Part shown: positions 16,164 to 25,553 of the stretch, piece by piece
How the letters are laid out: the number at the start of each line of letters is the position of its first letter
Numbering within the stretch: position 1 is the stretch's first letter
Assembly (NCBI RefSeq): GCF_002993325.1
Contig: NZ_PVNO01000031.1
Location: forward strand, 186,001 to 250,000
Reading direction: 5' to 3'
DNA length: 64,000 bases
From: Alteromonas gracilis
GTDB taxonomy: Bacteria > Pseudomonadota > Gammaproteobacteria > Enterobacterales > Alteromonadaceae
Notes under the pieces: model-generated
Database searches by the model: none
Seen by the model: only the letters and a program-made list of their open reading frames with translations
What the model was told of the DNA's origin: nothing
Position numbers and translations under genes: made by a program

Positions 16164-18502
16164 CGCCAAGACGGGTTGGGCGTAGACGACATTTGCAGGA
16201 CAAGTTCTCCACCATTTGTGATTTCACTGTGTAGCAAATATGCGCGGTTTAAAGGTTCGCCATTGAGCGTAGCAGACTCCACAAAAACATTATCTGGTCC
16301 ATTATCTAGGGTTTTGATCGTAAACTGTCTACCCGTATAGTATTCATTGTCTAGAGAAAGTGTGATTTCATCGAAAATAGGTGAGCCAATATAATATACA
16401 GGGTCCTGTTCTACGCCCCCTGTTAGCTGAAACAGGCCTATTTTCATGAGTACTGCCAGTGAGCCCATTAAACCCTGATCTTCATCACCATTGTAACCAC
16501 GCTCAGGTGATAAATGGGAGTAAACAGCGTCGACAACCCGTCTTGACCATTTTTGTGTTTTCCAGGGAGCACCCGCTGCGCTAAATATAAACGCGGTTTG
16601 CATGCTTGGCTGATTTCCATAATTAATGGGGGAGCGGCGTAATGACTCAATGGTTTCATCTGCATGAGCAGTGCCTGATGTGAAGCCTTGCTTTTCGGCA
16701 ACAAGAAAGTCGCGGTCTAGACGCTCGATTAATACCGCTTCCCCGCCCATCAATTCGGCTAACCCTTTAATGTCGTGGGGCACAAACCAGGTGCCTTGAG
16801 CGGGATTCGATTCAACAAAGCCATTTTCATATTGATAGGGGTCGAATGGGGTTTGCCACGTACCGTCTAAATTTCTAGGGCGCATAAAACCCGATTCAGG
16901 ATCAAAAACATTGCGGTAGTTTTGGCTGCGTTTTAAAAAATATTGATAGTCGTGCTCTTTTCCTAGCGCGTTGGCAAATTGAGCCAGGGTAAAATCTTGA
17001 TACGCATTTTCTAAAGTTTGGCCAGGCCCCCTTCTATGGTTGCCATAACTGCTTTCTTCTGGCGGCAGAGGGAATGGAATATAGCCTTTGTCGAGATAAT
17101 GTCGCATACCACCACCCGTGTTGGTGTAGTGCTCATAACCCGCTTTGGCCATTATGCCTTTATCACTATGATTATGCATTAACCCGTTGTAAGCCGTTTC
17201 AACATCGAAGTCTCGTATGCCTTTCATGTAGTTGGAAACGATAAACGGCGTAGATGAGGCACCTGTCATGACGTAAGTGTAATTTCCACCTGATGGGCCT
17301 CGTGGAATCATCGAGCCATCTTTATAGTAGGTAAGCAAGCTGTTGGTGAAATCCGAGGCAACGCTTGGGTAAACAAGCGGCCACAACGTTGCAATGGTCC
17401 ATTGTGCTCCCCAAAAAGAGTCAGAGTTGTGATGGTTAAATAGCGGGACACCCTTTTCATTGAGGGGAAGCTGTTTAATAACAGGGTCTATACCAGTTTG
17501 ATCAACATATTGACCGTTGGCGTCAGAGATAATGCGTCTGCCTTGTAGTGCATGCCAAAGGTCGGTGTAAAAGCGGCGCTGTTGCTGCTCACTTCCGCCT
17601 TTTACGGTAATTTTTTCAAGCCATGTGTTCCACTCTGTGAGTGCGGCTTCTCTTGTTTTATCAAAGTGCCAAGTAGATAACTCTGCATCGATATTGGCTT
17701 TCGCATTCTCCACAGACACGTAGGAAATCCCCACTTTCATCAAAAGCGGTTTTGCATCATGACTAAGTTCAATGAGTAACCCTGCATTAAGCCCGTTAAT
17801 GCCGCTAACGGCTGGGAATACATGTTCCCCTCTGTAGCTGTCTAATCGAGCAATGTCTTTATCGAATTCGGCATAGTAGTAAACTTTTGTAGGGCGAGTT
17901 CTGCGGTATGTCGGCAAGTTTGTTATGTAGCCAGCTACCGCATTAGACGCGACTTGGTTTGCCTCTGCGTGACCTAATTCTGATGGACCTAATTTGCCGC
18001 CTAAGTTAAATAATACCTGTTGTGGGGTGTTAGGCGAATAATGGTAGCGATGAAAACCTACCCGAGTTGTAGCGGTAAGTTCTACATCAATTTTGTAACG
18101 GTCTAATGAAAATTTATGGTAGCCGGGCTTTACAATTTCACTGTCATGAGAAAATGGAGAGTAATAGTCATTTTTAATTTCGGCCACAGGGCGAGTAGAT
18201 GAGAGCGGCATAACGGATAGCCCGGATAGCTGCCACGCATGCACGTGGCTAATGCCTTTAATATCGTTAGAATGATATCGATAGCCACTTCCCCAAGCTC
18301 CGCCTATCTCGGTATCGGGGTTTAGGTTGACCATACCAAAAGGAAGTGATGCTGAGTCAAAAAAGAACCATCGGCTGTTAGCTGAATCGAGATAAGGGTA
18401 AACAAGGTCAACGGGTTGCTTACTGGACGCATAACTTAACGAAAGCGGCGTCAAAACACACGACATTGCTAGAAAACACGTCAACCAAAGATTCTTTTTC
18501 AT
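16160..18502 (-). CDS. GH92 family alpha-mannosidase, exported
   Basis: About 780 residues with a signal peptide (MKKNLWLTCFLAMSCVLTPLSLSYA). The rest reads as glycoside hydrolase family 92: an N-terminal beta-sandwich with ANSRWFFFDSASLPFGMVNLNPD and GSGYRYHSNDIKGISHVH, then an alpha/alpha barrel with FWGAQWTIATLWPLVYP, GGNYTYVMTG and GYNGDEDQGLMGSLAVLMKIG, and the C-terminal family signature VYYIGSPIFDEITLSL. The family consists of calcium-dependent exo-acting alpha-mannosidases that release mannose from N-glycans or mannans. The exact linkage cannot be read. The ATG at 18502 is chosen over TTG at 18508. A candidate GntR operator (18568-18580) lies 66 bp upstream, linking it to the mannonate genes. 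Confidence 0.92.
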   Translation of the reverse strand: MKKNLWLTCFLAMSCVLTPLSLSYASSKQPVDLVYPYLDSANSRWFFFDSASLPFGMVNLNPDTEIGGAWGSGYRYHSNDIKGISHVHAWQLSGLSVMPLSSTRPVAEIKNDYYSPFSHDSEIVKPGYHKFSLDRYKIDVELTATTRVGFHRYHYSPNTPQQVLFNLGGKLGPSELGHAEANQVASNAVAGYITNLPTYRRTRPTKVYYYAEFDKDIARLDSYRGEHVFPAVSGINGLNAGLLIELSHDAKPLLMKVGISYVSVENAKANIDAELSTWHFDKTREAALTEWNTWLEKITVKGGSEQQQRRFYTDLWHALQGRRIISDANGQYVDQTGIDPVIKQLPLNEKGVPLFNHHNSDSFWGAQWTIATLWPLVYPSVASDFTNSLLTYYKDGSMIPRGPSGGNYTYVMTGASSTPFIVSNYMKGIRDFDVETAYNGLMHNHSDKGIMAKAGYEHYTNTGGGMRHYLDKGYIPFPLPPEESSYGNHRRGPGQTLENAYQDFTLAQFANALGKEHDYQYFLKRSQNYRNVFDPESGFMRPRNLDGTWQTPFDPYQYENGFVESNPAQGTWFVPHDIKGLAELMGGEAVLIERLDRDFLVAEKQGFTSGTAHADETIESLRRSPINYGNQPSMQTAFIFSAAGAPWKTQKWSRRVVDAVYSHLSPERGYNGDEDQGLMGSLAVLMKIGLFQLTGGVEQDPVYYIGSPIFDEITLSLDNEYYTGRQFTIKTLDNGPDNVFVESATLNGEPLNRAYLLHSEITNGGELVLQMSSTPNPSWR

Positions 18503-18567
18503 CCTCAACTACCCCAAACTAAATCGTTATTTACGCCTTTATAACAAGATGCTGTACCAATTTCAAA

Positions 18568-18580
18568 TTGGTTCGTCCAA
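18568..18580. promoter_or_regulatory. Candidate GntR/FadR-type operator upstream of GH92
   Basis: TTGGTTCGTCCAA, fitting the TTGG-N5-CCAA layout of FadR-subfamily GntR operators. It lies between the GntR gene and the GH92 start. A second, overlapping palindromic stretch ACCAATTTCAAATTGGT occupies 18556-18572. The same layout recurs at 19313-19325. Confidence 0.55.
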
Positions 18581-18582
18581 TT

Positions 18583-19311
18583 TTAGTCAGTGATGAATAA
18601 AATATACGCTTCGGAAACGTCGGCGAGATGTGACTGCATGGCTTTCTTTGCCGCATCGCTGTCGTAGCGAGAGAGGCTTTCAAGAATTTGCTTGTGCGCT
18701 TCGATATTAGGGTTGGAGCCTTTCTGGCGAATCTTGTCGTTAAATACACGGCTTATTTCCGACGATTCACGCAAAGACCATAACCATTCAACGGTGGTAA
18801 TAATAGCGCTATTTCGCGTCGCCTGTGCAATAGTACGGTGAAACTTTCCGTCAAACTCCTCGGCTTCCTTTATCTTTCCAAGTGCGACCATGTCTTCCAT
18901 TTGCTTAAGATAAGCTTTTAGTTTGAGTAGTTCCTCATTACTGATTCTTTGCGCTGCTAGCGCTGCCGCTTCGCCTTCAAATAAAGTTCGAGCCTCCATG
19001 ATTTCAAGGGGACCTGGCGCATCTTCCATGACCAAACTTGTCTTTAAACTTTCTCGCTTTAATACGTAAACGCCTGAGCCTGGGCGAATTTCTACCAAAC
19101 CGGATACCTCAAGAGCAATCAATGCTTCGCGTACGGTTTGGCGACTGACTTCGTACTCTTGTGCGAGTTCTCGTTCAGGAGAAAGGCGATCTCCTGGGCT
19201 CAAATTGTCATTGATGATGAGCTGTGCAAGTGAGTCTGCAACTTGGAGATAAAGGCGTTGACCGGTGCTCGAAGAACCAGAGTGTAGATTTTTTGGACTT
19301 ATATGTTGCAT
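18583..19311 (-). CDS. GntR-family (FadR subfamily) transcriptional regulator
   Basis: 242 residues: N-terminal winged helix (LSPGDRLSPERELAQEYEVSRQTVREALIALEVSGLVEIRPGSGVYV, residues about 36-82) and a C-terminal all-helical FCD ligand-binding domain (MEARTLFEGEAAALAAQRIS; DGKFHRTIAQATRNSAI with the metal-binding His; HKQILESLSRYD; MQSHL). The subfamily includes ExuR, UxuR and other sugar-acid regulators. From its position between GH92 and the mannonate genes it probably controls both in response to mannonate or a related sugar acid (inference). TTGG-N5-CCAA sites lie on both sides of the gene. Confidence 0.9.
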   Translation of the reverse strand: MQHISPKNLHSGSSSTGQRLYLQVADSLAQLIINDNLSPGDRLSPERELAQEYEVSRQTVREALIALEVSGLVEIRPGSGVYVLKRESLKTSLVMEDAPGPLEIMEARTLFEGEAAALAAQRISNEELLKLKAYLKQMEDMVALGKIKEAEEFDGKFHRTIAQATRNSAIITTVEWLWSLRESSEISRVFNDKIRQKGSNPNIEAHKQILESLSRYDSDAAKKAMQSHLADVSEAYILFITD

Positions 19312-19312
19312 A

Positions 19313-19325
19313 TTGGACAGACCAA
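19313..19325. promoter_or_regulatory. Candidate GntR operator, divergent promoter region
   Basis: TTGGACAGACCAA, a TTGG-N5-CCAA site immediately upstream of the GntR gene and facing the mannonate dehydratase operon; suited to autoregulation and divergent control. TTGGCCAA at 19348-19355 nearby may be a degenerate half. Confidence 0.6.
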
Positions 19326-19432
19326 ATGTTAACTTAATAAAAAAGGCTTGGCCAATTTAAGGCTTTGTGATTACAAATTCAAGGCTACATCTGTGTTTTA
19401 CTCGACAGAGCACTGTTTACATAGGAATGAAT

Positions 19433-20641
19433 ATGAAGATTACCGACGCTAAAGTCATCGTCACCAGTCCCGGAAGAAATTTTGTAACGCTGAAAATTGT
19501 CACCGAAGACGGGACGTACGGTATAGGCGACGCCACACTAAATGGTCGAGAGCTTGCGGTGGCAAGTTATTTAGAAGATCACCTTGTTCCATGCCTTATT
19601 GGAAAAGACGCGAGACGCATTGAAGACATATGGCAGTTCTTTTACAGAGGTGCATATTGGCGTCGTGGTCCTGTAGGGATGACGGCTATTGCCGCTGTTG
19701 ATGTGGCGTTATGGGATATAAAAGCAAAAGCTGCCAATATGCCGCTATATCAGTTATTAGGTGGCAGAAGTCGTGATGGCGTTATGGTTTATGGTCATGC
19801 AAACGGTAAAACGATAGACGATACGGTTGCCGAAGTCGGTAAGTACATCGATATGGGATATAAAGCCATTCGCGCTCAAACGGGGGTGCCCGGATTAGAC
19901 AGTACATACGGCGTTTCAAAAGACAAAATGTACTATGAACCCGCAGATGCTGACCTGCCTACAGAAAACGTATGGTCCACGTCAAAATATTTAAATAGCG
20001 TACCTGAGCTTTTCAAAACACTGCGTGAAACTTATGGCTACGACTACCATTTACTGCATGATGCCCACCACAGATGCACACCAATAGAAGCTGCGCAACT
20101 TGGTAAATCTCTAGAGCCTTACAAACTATTCTGGTTAGAAGATGCGGTTCCAGCAGAACTGCAAGAAGGTTTCAGACTGTTCCGTCAGCATACAACCACA
20201 CCTATTGCAGTAGGAGAGGTCTTTGCTTCTATTCACGACTGCCAACAGCTGATTAGTGAACAGCTTATCGATTATATCCGCACGACCATTGTGCATGGCG
20301 GAGGGATCACGCATTTACGCAGAATTGCGCATTTAGCGGAGCTCTATCATGTCAGGACGGGCTTCCACGGTGCAACTGATCTAAGCCCTATCACAATGGG
20401 CGCTGCACTTCACTTCGACACTTGGGTACCGAACTTTGGCATCCAAGAATATATGCGTCATACACCTGAGACCGACGAGGTATTTCCTCACGATTATCGC
20501 TTTGAAGGTGGATATTTAATAGCCGGTGAAACCCCTGGGCATGGTGTAGATATTGATGAGGAAAAAGCGGCGAAATACCCTTATAAACGCGCTTACTTGC
20601 CCGTAAACCGATTAGAAGATGGCTCAATGTATAACTGGTGA
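19433..20641 (+). CDS. manD: D-mannonate dehydratase, enolase superfamily (ManD type)
   Basis: 402 residues from the preferred ATG at 19433 ([20 protein letters not shown]). It aligns closely with the characterised ManD proteins from memory: conserved [56 protein letters not shown], the Mg ligands in [17 protein letters not shown] and VGEVF, and [20 protein letters not shown]. It dehydrates D-mannonate to 2-keto-3-deoxy-D-gluconate (KDG) in place of the unrelated UxuA, which is absent here. TAGGA seven bases upstream supports this start; the frame is open further upstream (19367). First gene of the operon with kdgK. Confidence 0.92.
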   Translation: MKITDAKVIVTSPGRNFVTLKIVTEDGTYGIGDATLNGRELAVASYLEDHLVPCLIGKDARRIEDIWQFFYRGAYWRRGPVGMTAIAAVDVALWDIKAKAANMPLYQLLGGRSRDGVMVYGHANGKTIDDTVAEVGKYIDMGYKAIRAQTGVPGLDSTYGVSKDKMYYEPADADLPTENVWSTSKYLNSVPELFKTLRETYGYDYHLLHDAHHRCTPIEAAQLGKSLEPYKLFWLEDAVPAELQEGFRLFRQHTTTPIAVGEVFASIHDCQQLISEQLIDYIRTTIVHGGGITHLRRIAHLAELYHVRTGFHGATDLSPITMGAALHFDTWVPNFGIQEYMRHTPETDEVFPHDYRFEGGYLIAGETPGHGVDIDEEKAAKYPYKRAYLPVNRLEDGSMYNW

Positions 20642-20651
20642 GGAACAGGGC

Positions 20652-21581
20652 ATGATTGGCGTATTTGGAGAGGTAATGATAGAGCTACAGCCCTATGGAG
20701 AGGGTATGTTCAAGCGCGGCGTAGCGGGAGATACATTTAATACGGCCGTAATGTTATCAAGGTTAGGTACAAACGTGCGTTATTTCTCTGCACTTGGTGA
20801 TGACGGATTTAGTGAAAGTATCCGTGTTGCATGCCGTCATCATGGCCTAGCTCAGTGTTCAATGATAAGTATTCCCGGCGAATCACCAGGAATGTATGCC
20901 ATCGAGAACGACAATCATGGTGAGCGAACTTTCACCTACTGGCGCAGTAATTCAGCGGCAAAGCAATGCTTTACTAGTGTCAAACTTTTTACCTCACTGA
21001 TGGAGAAAGCGGAAAACTGCACAGCCTTTTATTGGTCAGGGATAACCCTGTCTTTGATGAGCGAAGAAGTGTTGCACTGTTGGTTAGCTTTTCTTGCACG
21101 ACAGCGCGCTAAAGGCAAACTAGTGTTCTTTGATACGAACTACAGAGCGAACCTTTGGCGGCGTCGAGATGATGTAGTGAATGCCTATCAGCAAGCCATC
21201 GCAAAAGCAGATTACTTCCTTCCCAGCGACGAAGACTTAAAAACAATTTTCAAGTTTTCAAACACCGCAATGTTAGAGCAATTCTGCGCTGCGTTGCCTT
21301 GCATCACATTAATGTCTGCCAAGCGTAAAGCGTGCTATTGGGTGAAGGGGGAGTTCAATACACTCCCATTGGATTTCAGTGACACCATGGTAGACGCTAC
21401 GGGAGCGGGAGATGCCTTCAGCGGCGGATTTATCTCAGGTATTTCTCAGAACATGAGCATAGAACAAGCCATTAAAAGAGCACATGCCTGTGCGAGTAAA
21501 GTGGTTCAATTTAAAGGAGCCATTCTTCCAGAGAGCCAGTGGGATAAATTATCGATACCGTCGGCGGCCAACGATGCTTAG
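20652..21581 (+). CDS. kdgK: 2-keto-3-deoxygluconate kinase (PfkB family)
   Basis: About 309 residues of the ribokinase/PfkB family. Visible features are GEVMIELQPYGEGMFKRGVAGDTFNTAVMLSRLG (substrate region), FFDTNYRANLWRR, and the catalytic motif DATGAGDAFSGGF. KDG kinases have this pattern, and the gene follows manD by 10 bp, so KDG to KDPG is the likely reaction; KDPG aldolase (Eda) is not in the window. Translation probably starts at the ATG at 20652 (MIGVFGEV), with GAGGAACAGGG just upstream; the frame extends back into manD to 20619 but without a good start. Confidence 0.9.
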   Translation: MIGVFGEVMIELQPYGEGMFKRGVAGDTFNTAVMLSRLGTNVRYFSALGDDGFSESIRVACRHHGLAQCSMISIPGESPGMYAIENDNHGERTFTYWRSNSAAKQCFTSVKLFTSLMEKAENCTAFYWSGITLSLMSEEVLHCWLAFLARQRAKGKLVFFDTNYRANLWRRRDDVVNAYQQAIAKADYFLPSDEDLKTIFKFSNTAMLEQFCAALPCITLMSAKRKACYWVKGEFNTLPLDFSDTMVDATGAGDAFSGGFISGISQNMSIEQAIKRAHACASKVVQFKGAILPESQWDKLSIPSAANDA

Positions 21582-21659
21582 TTCGTCGCGCACACTTAAT
21601 GAAAAAACAACAAACCAATGCCAATCCCTACAACGACAAACCAATTAGGACATTTGACT

Positions 21660-22847
21660 ATGCCCATTTCTTCATTTGAAAACCCCTACAGCAAAGCTTT
21701 TTTAGAGCAACATTGCAAAGACATTTATCGGTTTTATGACTCACGTGTTGTTGATCAAGAAGGCGGGTATTTTCAGAATTATTTGGACAATGGTGAGGTA
21801 TTTAATCCTCAGTTCAAACATTTAGTAAGTAGTGCGCGAATTATCGTTAATTATGCCCGTGGCTACAGCTTACTTAGCGAAAAGCAATACGCAGAATTCG
21901 CTATTCACGGCCTTACCTTCCTTGAAAAGGTGCATTGGAGAGAAGACAAGCAAGGTTATGCGTGGACGCTTCAAGGAAATGAGCCCCTTGATATGACCCA
22001 GCAAAACTACGGTTATGCGTTCGTTTTATTGGCCTATGCCGCAATTCACAAGGCCAAAATCAAAGACACGAAAGAAGACATAAAGCGAGTATTCGATTTG
22101 ATGGAAGCTCGGTTCTGGCAACCTGATTTTGAGTTGTATGCAGATGAAATTAGCGCGGATGGAGTACTGTCGCCTTATCGAGGTCAAAACGCCAATATGC
22201 ATGCATGTGAGGCGATGATATCTGCGTTTGAAGCAACCGGTGACACTGTTTATTTTTCTAAAGCAAAATGCATAGCCGAAAATATAACCGCACGACAGGC
22301 TGATCAAACGCGCGGTCTCGTATGGGAGCATTACACGCCAACATTTCAAACTGATTGGGATTACAACCGTGATGATCCAAAAAATTTATATCGACCTTGG
22401 GGGTTTCAGCCTGGCCATCAAACCGAGTGGGCGAAATTACTAGTGTCGTTATATCGAATAGAACCTAATACTACGTGGTTGACGCGTGCACAGTTTCTCT
22501 TTGATTCTGCTTATAAGGTTGCTTGGGATAATGAGTACGGTGGGTTGATTTATGGTTTCGATGACGAAGGAAACTGGTGTGACGACGACAAATATTTCTG
22601 GGTTCAGGCTGAAAGTTTCGCCGCTGCTGCTCTGCTTTACCAAGAAACGAAGGAAGCGCAATATTTAGACGCCTATAAAAAACTTTGGGCTTACAGTTGG
22701 GAACACTTTGTCGACCATCAATACGGCGCGTGGTTTAGGTTGCTAAGTCGCAATAACGCCAAAGTTTCTGATGAAAAGAGTAGTGCGGGTGCAAAATGTG
22801 ACTACCACACGCTCGGTGCCTGTTTTGACGTATTAATGAAACTGTAA
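21660..22847 (+). CDS. AGE-family aldose-ketose isomerase (mannose isomerase-like)
   Basis: About 395 residues with the alpha6/alpha6-barrel signatures of the N-acylglucosamine 2-epimerase/mannose isomerase family: GGYFQNYLDNG near the N-terminus, LVSSARIIVNYA, QNANMHACEAMISAFEATGD, WGFQPGHQTEWAKLL and YFWVQAESFAAA, with the catalytic histidines in MHACEA and GHQTEW. In the context of a GH92 alpha-mannosidase the likely reaction is mannose to fructose (inference). The ATG at 21660 (MPISSFENPY) has AGGA nine bases upstream and is preferred to 21618. It lies 78 bp after kdgK in the same operon direction and 13 bp before the permease. Confidence 0.85.
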   Translation: MPISSFENPYSKAFLEQHCKDIYRFYDSRVVDQEGGYFQNYLDNGEVFNPQFKHLVSSARIIVNYARGYSLLSEKQYAEFAIHGLTFLEKVHWREDKQGYAWTLQGNEPLDMTQQNYGYAFVLLAYAAIHKAKIKDTKEDIKRVFDLMEARFWQPDFELYADEISADGVLSPYRGQNANMHACEAMISAFEATGDTVYFSKAKCIAENITARQADQTRGLVWEHYTPTFQTDWDYNRDDPKNLYRPWGFQPGHQTEWAKLLVSLYRIEPNTTWLTRAQFLFDSAYKVAWDNEYGGLIYGFDDEGNWCDDDKYFWVQAESFAAAALLYQETKEAQYLDAYKKLWAYSWEHFVDHQYGAWFRLLSRNNAKVSDEKSSAGAKCDYHTLGACFDVLMKL

Positions 22848-22860
22848 AAAAGGATTATCT

Positions 22861-24096
22861 ATGAACCCTACACCTGAAGTGGTAGCGCTCAACACTAAGC
22901 ATGAACCCAATACAATGAAATTTGCCTTTTTTGCTATGACTGCCCTGTTTTTCATTTGGGGGTTTATTACGGCCTTAAACGATATTTTACTGCCTTATTT
23001 AAAGGACGCTTTTGCATTAAGCTTTTTACAAGCAGCGCTTGTACAGTTCTGCTTTTTTGGTGCTTATTTTATTGTTTCGCCCTTAGCTGGTCGACTTATT
23101 GACAAAACGGGATATCAAAGAGGCATTATTTACGGTTTGGGCATTATTGCCGTTGGATGTTGTCTCTTCTTTCCTGCGGCATCTTTATCAAGGTATGGAA
23201 TTTTCCTCTTCGCCTTGTTCGTATTAGCTGCAGGCATCACTGTTTTACAAGTATCAGCTAATCCATATGTCGCTGCTTTAGGGCCAGAAAAAACCGCGGC
23301 CAGCCGCCTAAATTTTGCGCAAGCAATTAATTCACTAGGCCATACTGCTGCTCCCGCCTTTGGTGCGATCCTCATTCTTGCGTCTGCCTCAAATGAAAAT
23401 TCAGCAGAAGCAGTGCAGCAGCCTTATTTAATAATTGCGGGGGTGCTGGTTGTTGTCGCCTTTATATTTGCCAAATTGCGCTTGCCAATACTTCATGAAA
23501 GCAGTGGCGCTAGCCAAACGACAAAGCGCTTTTCTATGAACGCTTTTCCCCATTTAAAATACGGTGTACTCGCCATATTTTTGTACGTCGGCGCAGAAGT
23601 TGCGGTGGGTAGCTATTTGGTAAACTTTTTTCTACAGCTTGGCATAGAGGGAATGGATAACGTAAGTGCAGGTGCCATGGTGTCTTATTACTGGGGTGCT
23701 GCTATGGTTGGTCGCTTTTTTGGGGCATTCATTATGCGATTTGTTGCTCCCCCAATCATTCTTGCTTTAAACGCGTTACTTGCCGTCGCCATGATATCTC
23801 TGTCGGTATCTAGTAGCGGCGAGATGGCGATGTGGACGATTCTTTCTGTAGGTCTTTTTAATTCTATTATGTTTCCTACCATATTTGCGCTGGCCATTTC
23901 TGGGCTAGGAGAACATACCGGTAAAGCGTCTGGCTACTTATGCCAAGGTATAGTGGGAGGGGCAATACTGCCGCTTATTCAAGGTGTTGCTGCTGATGCC
24001 CTTTCGTTACAGCTGAGCTTTTTGGTACCTGCACTGTGTTACGTTTATATAGCTTGGTATGCGCTAGTGGGCTCAAAGAAAATGGATAAGCGGTAG
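22861..24096 (+). CDS. FucP/GluP-type sugar:H+ symporter (FHS family)
   Basis: 411 residues, about twelve TM segments. The family signature of fucose/glucose/galactose permeases is clear: FFIWGFITALNDILLPYLKDAF in TM1, QFCFFGAYFIVSPLAGRLIDKTGYQRGI, and LQVSANPYVAALGPEKTAASRLNFAQAINSLGH. Inner-membrane proton-coupled import of a hexose; mannose released by the GH92 enzyme is the best guess from context. A strong AAGGA lies seven bases before the ATG. Last gene of the manD-kdgK-AGE-permease operon, followed by a hairpin at 24134-24185. Confidence 0.9.
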   Translation: MNPTPEVVALNTKHEPNTMKFAFFAMTALFFIWGFITALNDILLPYLKDAFALSFLQAALVQFCFFGAYFIVSPLAGRLIDKTGYQRGIIYGLGIIAVGCCLFFPAASLSRYGIFLFALFVLAAGITVLQVSANPYVAALGPEKTAASRLNFAQAINSLGHTAAPAFGAILILASASNENSAEAVQQPYLIIAGVLVVVAFIFAKLRLPILHESSGASQTTKRFSMNAFPHLKYGVLAIFLYVGAEVAVGSYLVNFFLQLGIEGMDNVSAGAMVSYYWGAAMVGRFFGAFIMRFVAPPIILALNALLAVAMISLSVSSSGEMAMWTILSVGLFNSIMFPTIFALAISGLGEHTGKASGYLCQGIVGGAILPLIQGVAADALSLQLSFLVPALCYVYIAWYALVGSKKMDKR

Positions 24097-24133
24097 CTAG
24101 GCGCCTTAACGCTGAAAGCAGAATAACCCGAGA

Positions 24134-24185
24134 AGATAGGCTCGAATGCTCAGTATTTAAGAGAGTGAAGCCAGCCTATCTTTTT
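24134..24185 (+). terminator. Likely terminator of the mannonate operon
   Basis: AGATAGGCT at 24134-24142 pairs with AGCCTATCT at 24173-24181, followed by TTTT. The loop is long (30 bases), so efficiency is uncertain. It lies between the convergent permease and LacI genes. Confidence 0.5.
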
Positions 24186-24212
24186 CATGGTAAAGCAGTA
24201 TAACGTCTGTTT

Positions 24213-25241
24213 TTAACCAACGAAGGTTTTAGTTGATTGCCGGATCACAAGCTCGCAGTCGTAAAGCTGGTTCACAAATGCTTCTTCGCTCGGCCCGATA
24301 GGTTTTTTCTGCAATCTTCGGATTAGGATAGAAGCTGCAGTATAACCAATGGAGTTGAGAGGTTGGCGCATCGTCGTGATGTTCGGCCATACCTTTGTCG
24401 TTATCGATATGTCGTCAATACCAGCAATCGAAAGCTCTTCAGGTACCTTTATTCCCCGACTTTGTGCTTCACACAATGCTCCAACTGCCATTTCGTCATT
24501 ACTTGCGAAAATTACCGTCGGCCGAGGTGTTTTATTCAATAGCGTCATCGCTGCATCAACACCTGATTGATGGGTGTAATAGCCTTGGGCAATTAACGAT
24601 TCATCGACAGGAATGCCGGCTTTCGCATGTGCATCTCGGAAGCCTTTCTCGGTTCTTTTACTCGATGCTTGATCTGGGTGCCCCAAGATAAAGCCTATAT
24701 GCCGGTGTTTGAGCTTTATAAGGTATTCAGTCATATCAAAAGCAGCTTTAGCCGTATTCGAGCCAACAAAATCACCGCGCTTTGTATCTTTTGGTCCGAT
24801 GCGAACGTAGCTGACCCCCTTGCTGTCAAGCATATCAAGAAGCTCGATTTTATCGCTGAGCGGAGGTACAAGAATAAGGCCATCAGCCAGCGTATTTTCA
24901 ACGAAGGTTTGTATTTCTTCTACCAATGAGGGCGAGCGGTATTGGCAATCATAGAGAAATAGTCCCATGTGCTCTTCGGTGCAGGCTTGCAGGATTCCCT
25001 TCTGCAAGTTCATTAAATAACCAGGACTTGGGTTGTCAGCGAGAAGCGCGATAAACAAAGACCTGTTTTTAGCAAGGGCCATCCCGAGAGGATTGCGCTT
25101 AAAACCAAGCTCCTCTATAGCTGTTTGCACTTTTTCTTTTGTTTGTGGTCTCACGTTAGCTTCATTATTAATAACACGTGAAACCGTCTTTTTTGACACA
25201 CCAGCTTTGCGTGCTACATCCATAATTGTTACAGAAGCCAT
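24213..25241 (-). CDS. LacI-family regulator of hexuronate genes
   Basis: 342 residues: N-terminal LacI helix-turn-helix (MDVARKAGVSKKTVSRVINNEANVRPQTKEKV), hinge helix (LGMALAKNRS), then a periplasmic-binding-protein-like effector domain (LIKLKHRHIGFILGHPDQASSKRTEKGF; PTVIFASNDEMAVGA; LSIAGIDDISITTKVWPNITTMRQP). Divergent from uxaC-uxuB. The palindromes TTGACACC/GGTGTCAA upstream of uxaC (within 25399-25438) and of the GPH symporter (30463-30478) are typical LacI-type operators and probably its targets, making this a local hexuronate regulator (inference). Effector unknown; a uronate or KDG is plausible. Confidence 0.92.
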   Translation of the reverse strand: MASVTIMDVARKAGVSKKTVSRVINNEANVRPQTKEKVQTAIEELGFKRNPLGMALAKNRSLFIALLADNPSPGYLMNLQKGILQACTEEHMGLFLYDCQYRSPSLVEEIQTFVENTLADGLILVPPLSDKIELLDMLDSKGVSYVRIGPKDTKRGDFVGSNTAKAAFDMTEYLIKLKHRHIGFILGHPDQASSKRTEKGFRDAHAKAGIPVDESLIAQGYYTHQSGVDAAMTLLNKTPRPTVIFASNDEMAVGALCEAQSRGIKVPEELSIAGIDDISITTKVWPNITTMRQPLNSIGYTAASILIRRLQKKPIGPSEEAFVNQLYDCELVIRQSTKTFVG

Positions 25242-25398
25242 AATTTACACAACCTTTTCTGTACTTTGACAAGACAATATAAATCATCACTATAATGCAA
25301 CCAACAGTATTTATGATAGAAGCCGAAATAAGCTACAGTGTTGATGTAAAATTCTGAGTACTGCCTTCTTTATTCTAGACATAATCGTCCTTTTACTT

Positions 25399-25438
25399 TT
25401 ATAAACCTGTTTGACACCGGTGTCAAACAGGTTTATAA
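25399..25438. promoter_or_regulatory. 40-bp perfect palindrome containing the LacI-type operator
   Basis: The two 20-base arms are exactly complementary around a centre between 25418 and 25419. The core TTGACACC/GGTGTCAA is the same as the 16-bp site at 30463-30478; the flanking arms (TTATAAACCTG and its complement) extend the symmetry to 40 bp. It lies 155 bp upstream of uxaC and 157 bp upstream of the LacI gene. The core is a probable operator; the extended arms could also form a hairpin in RNA. Confidence 0.75.
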
Positions 25439-25553
25439 CTTATCTCCTGAAAGGGCCATCAAGTGGATAAAGTAGTTATCTAATATCGGAGTCGATTATT
25501 GAACGATGATGCGCTTTTTGATCAATTAACGATAAGCAATGGAGTACAAATTG

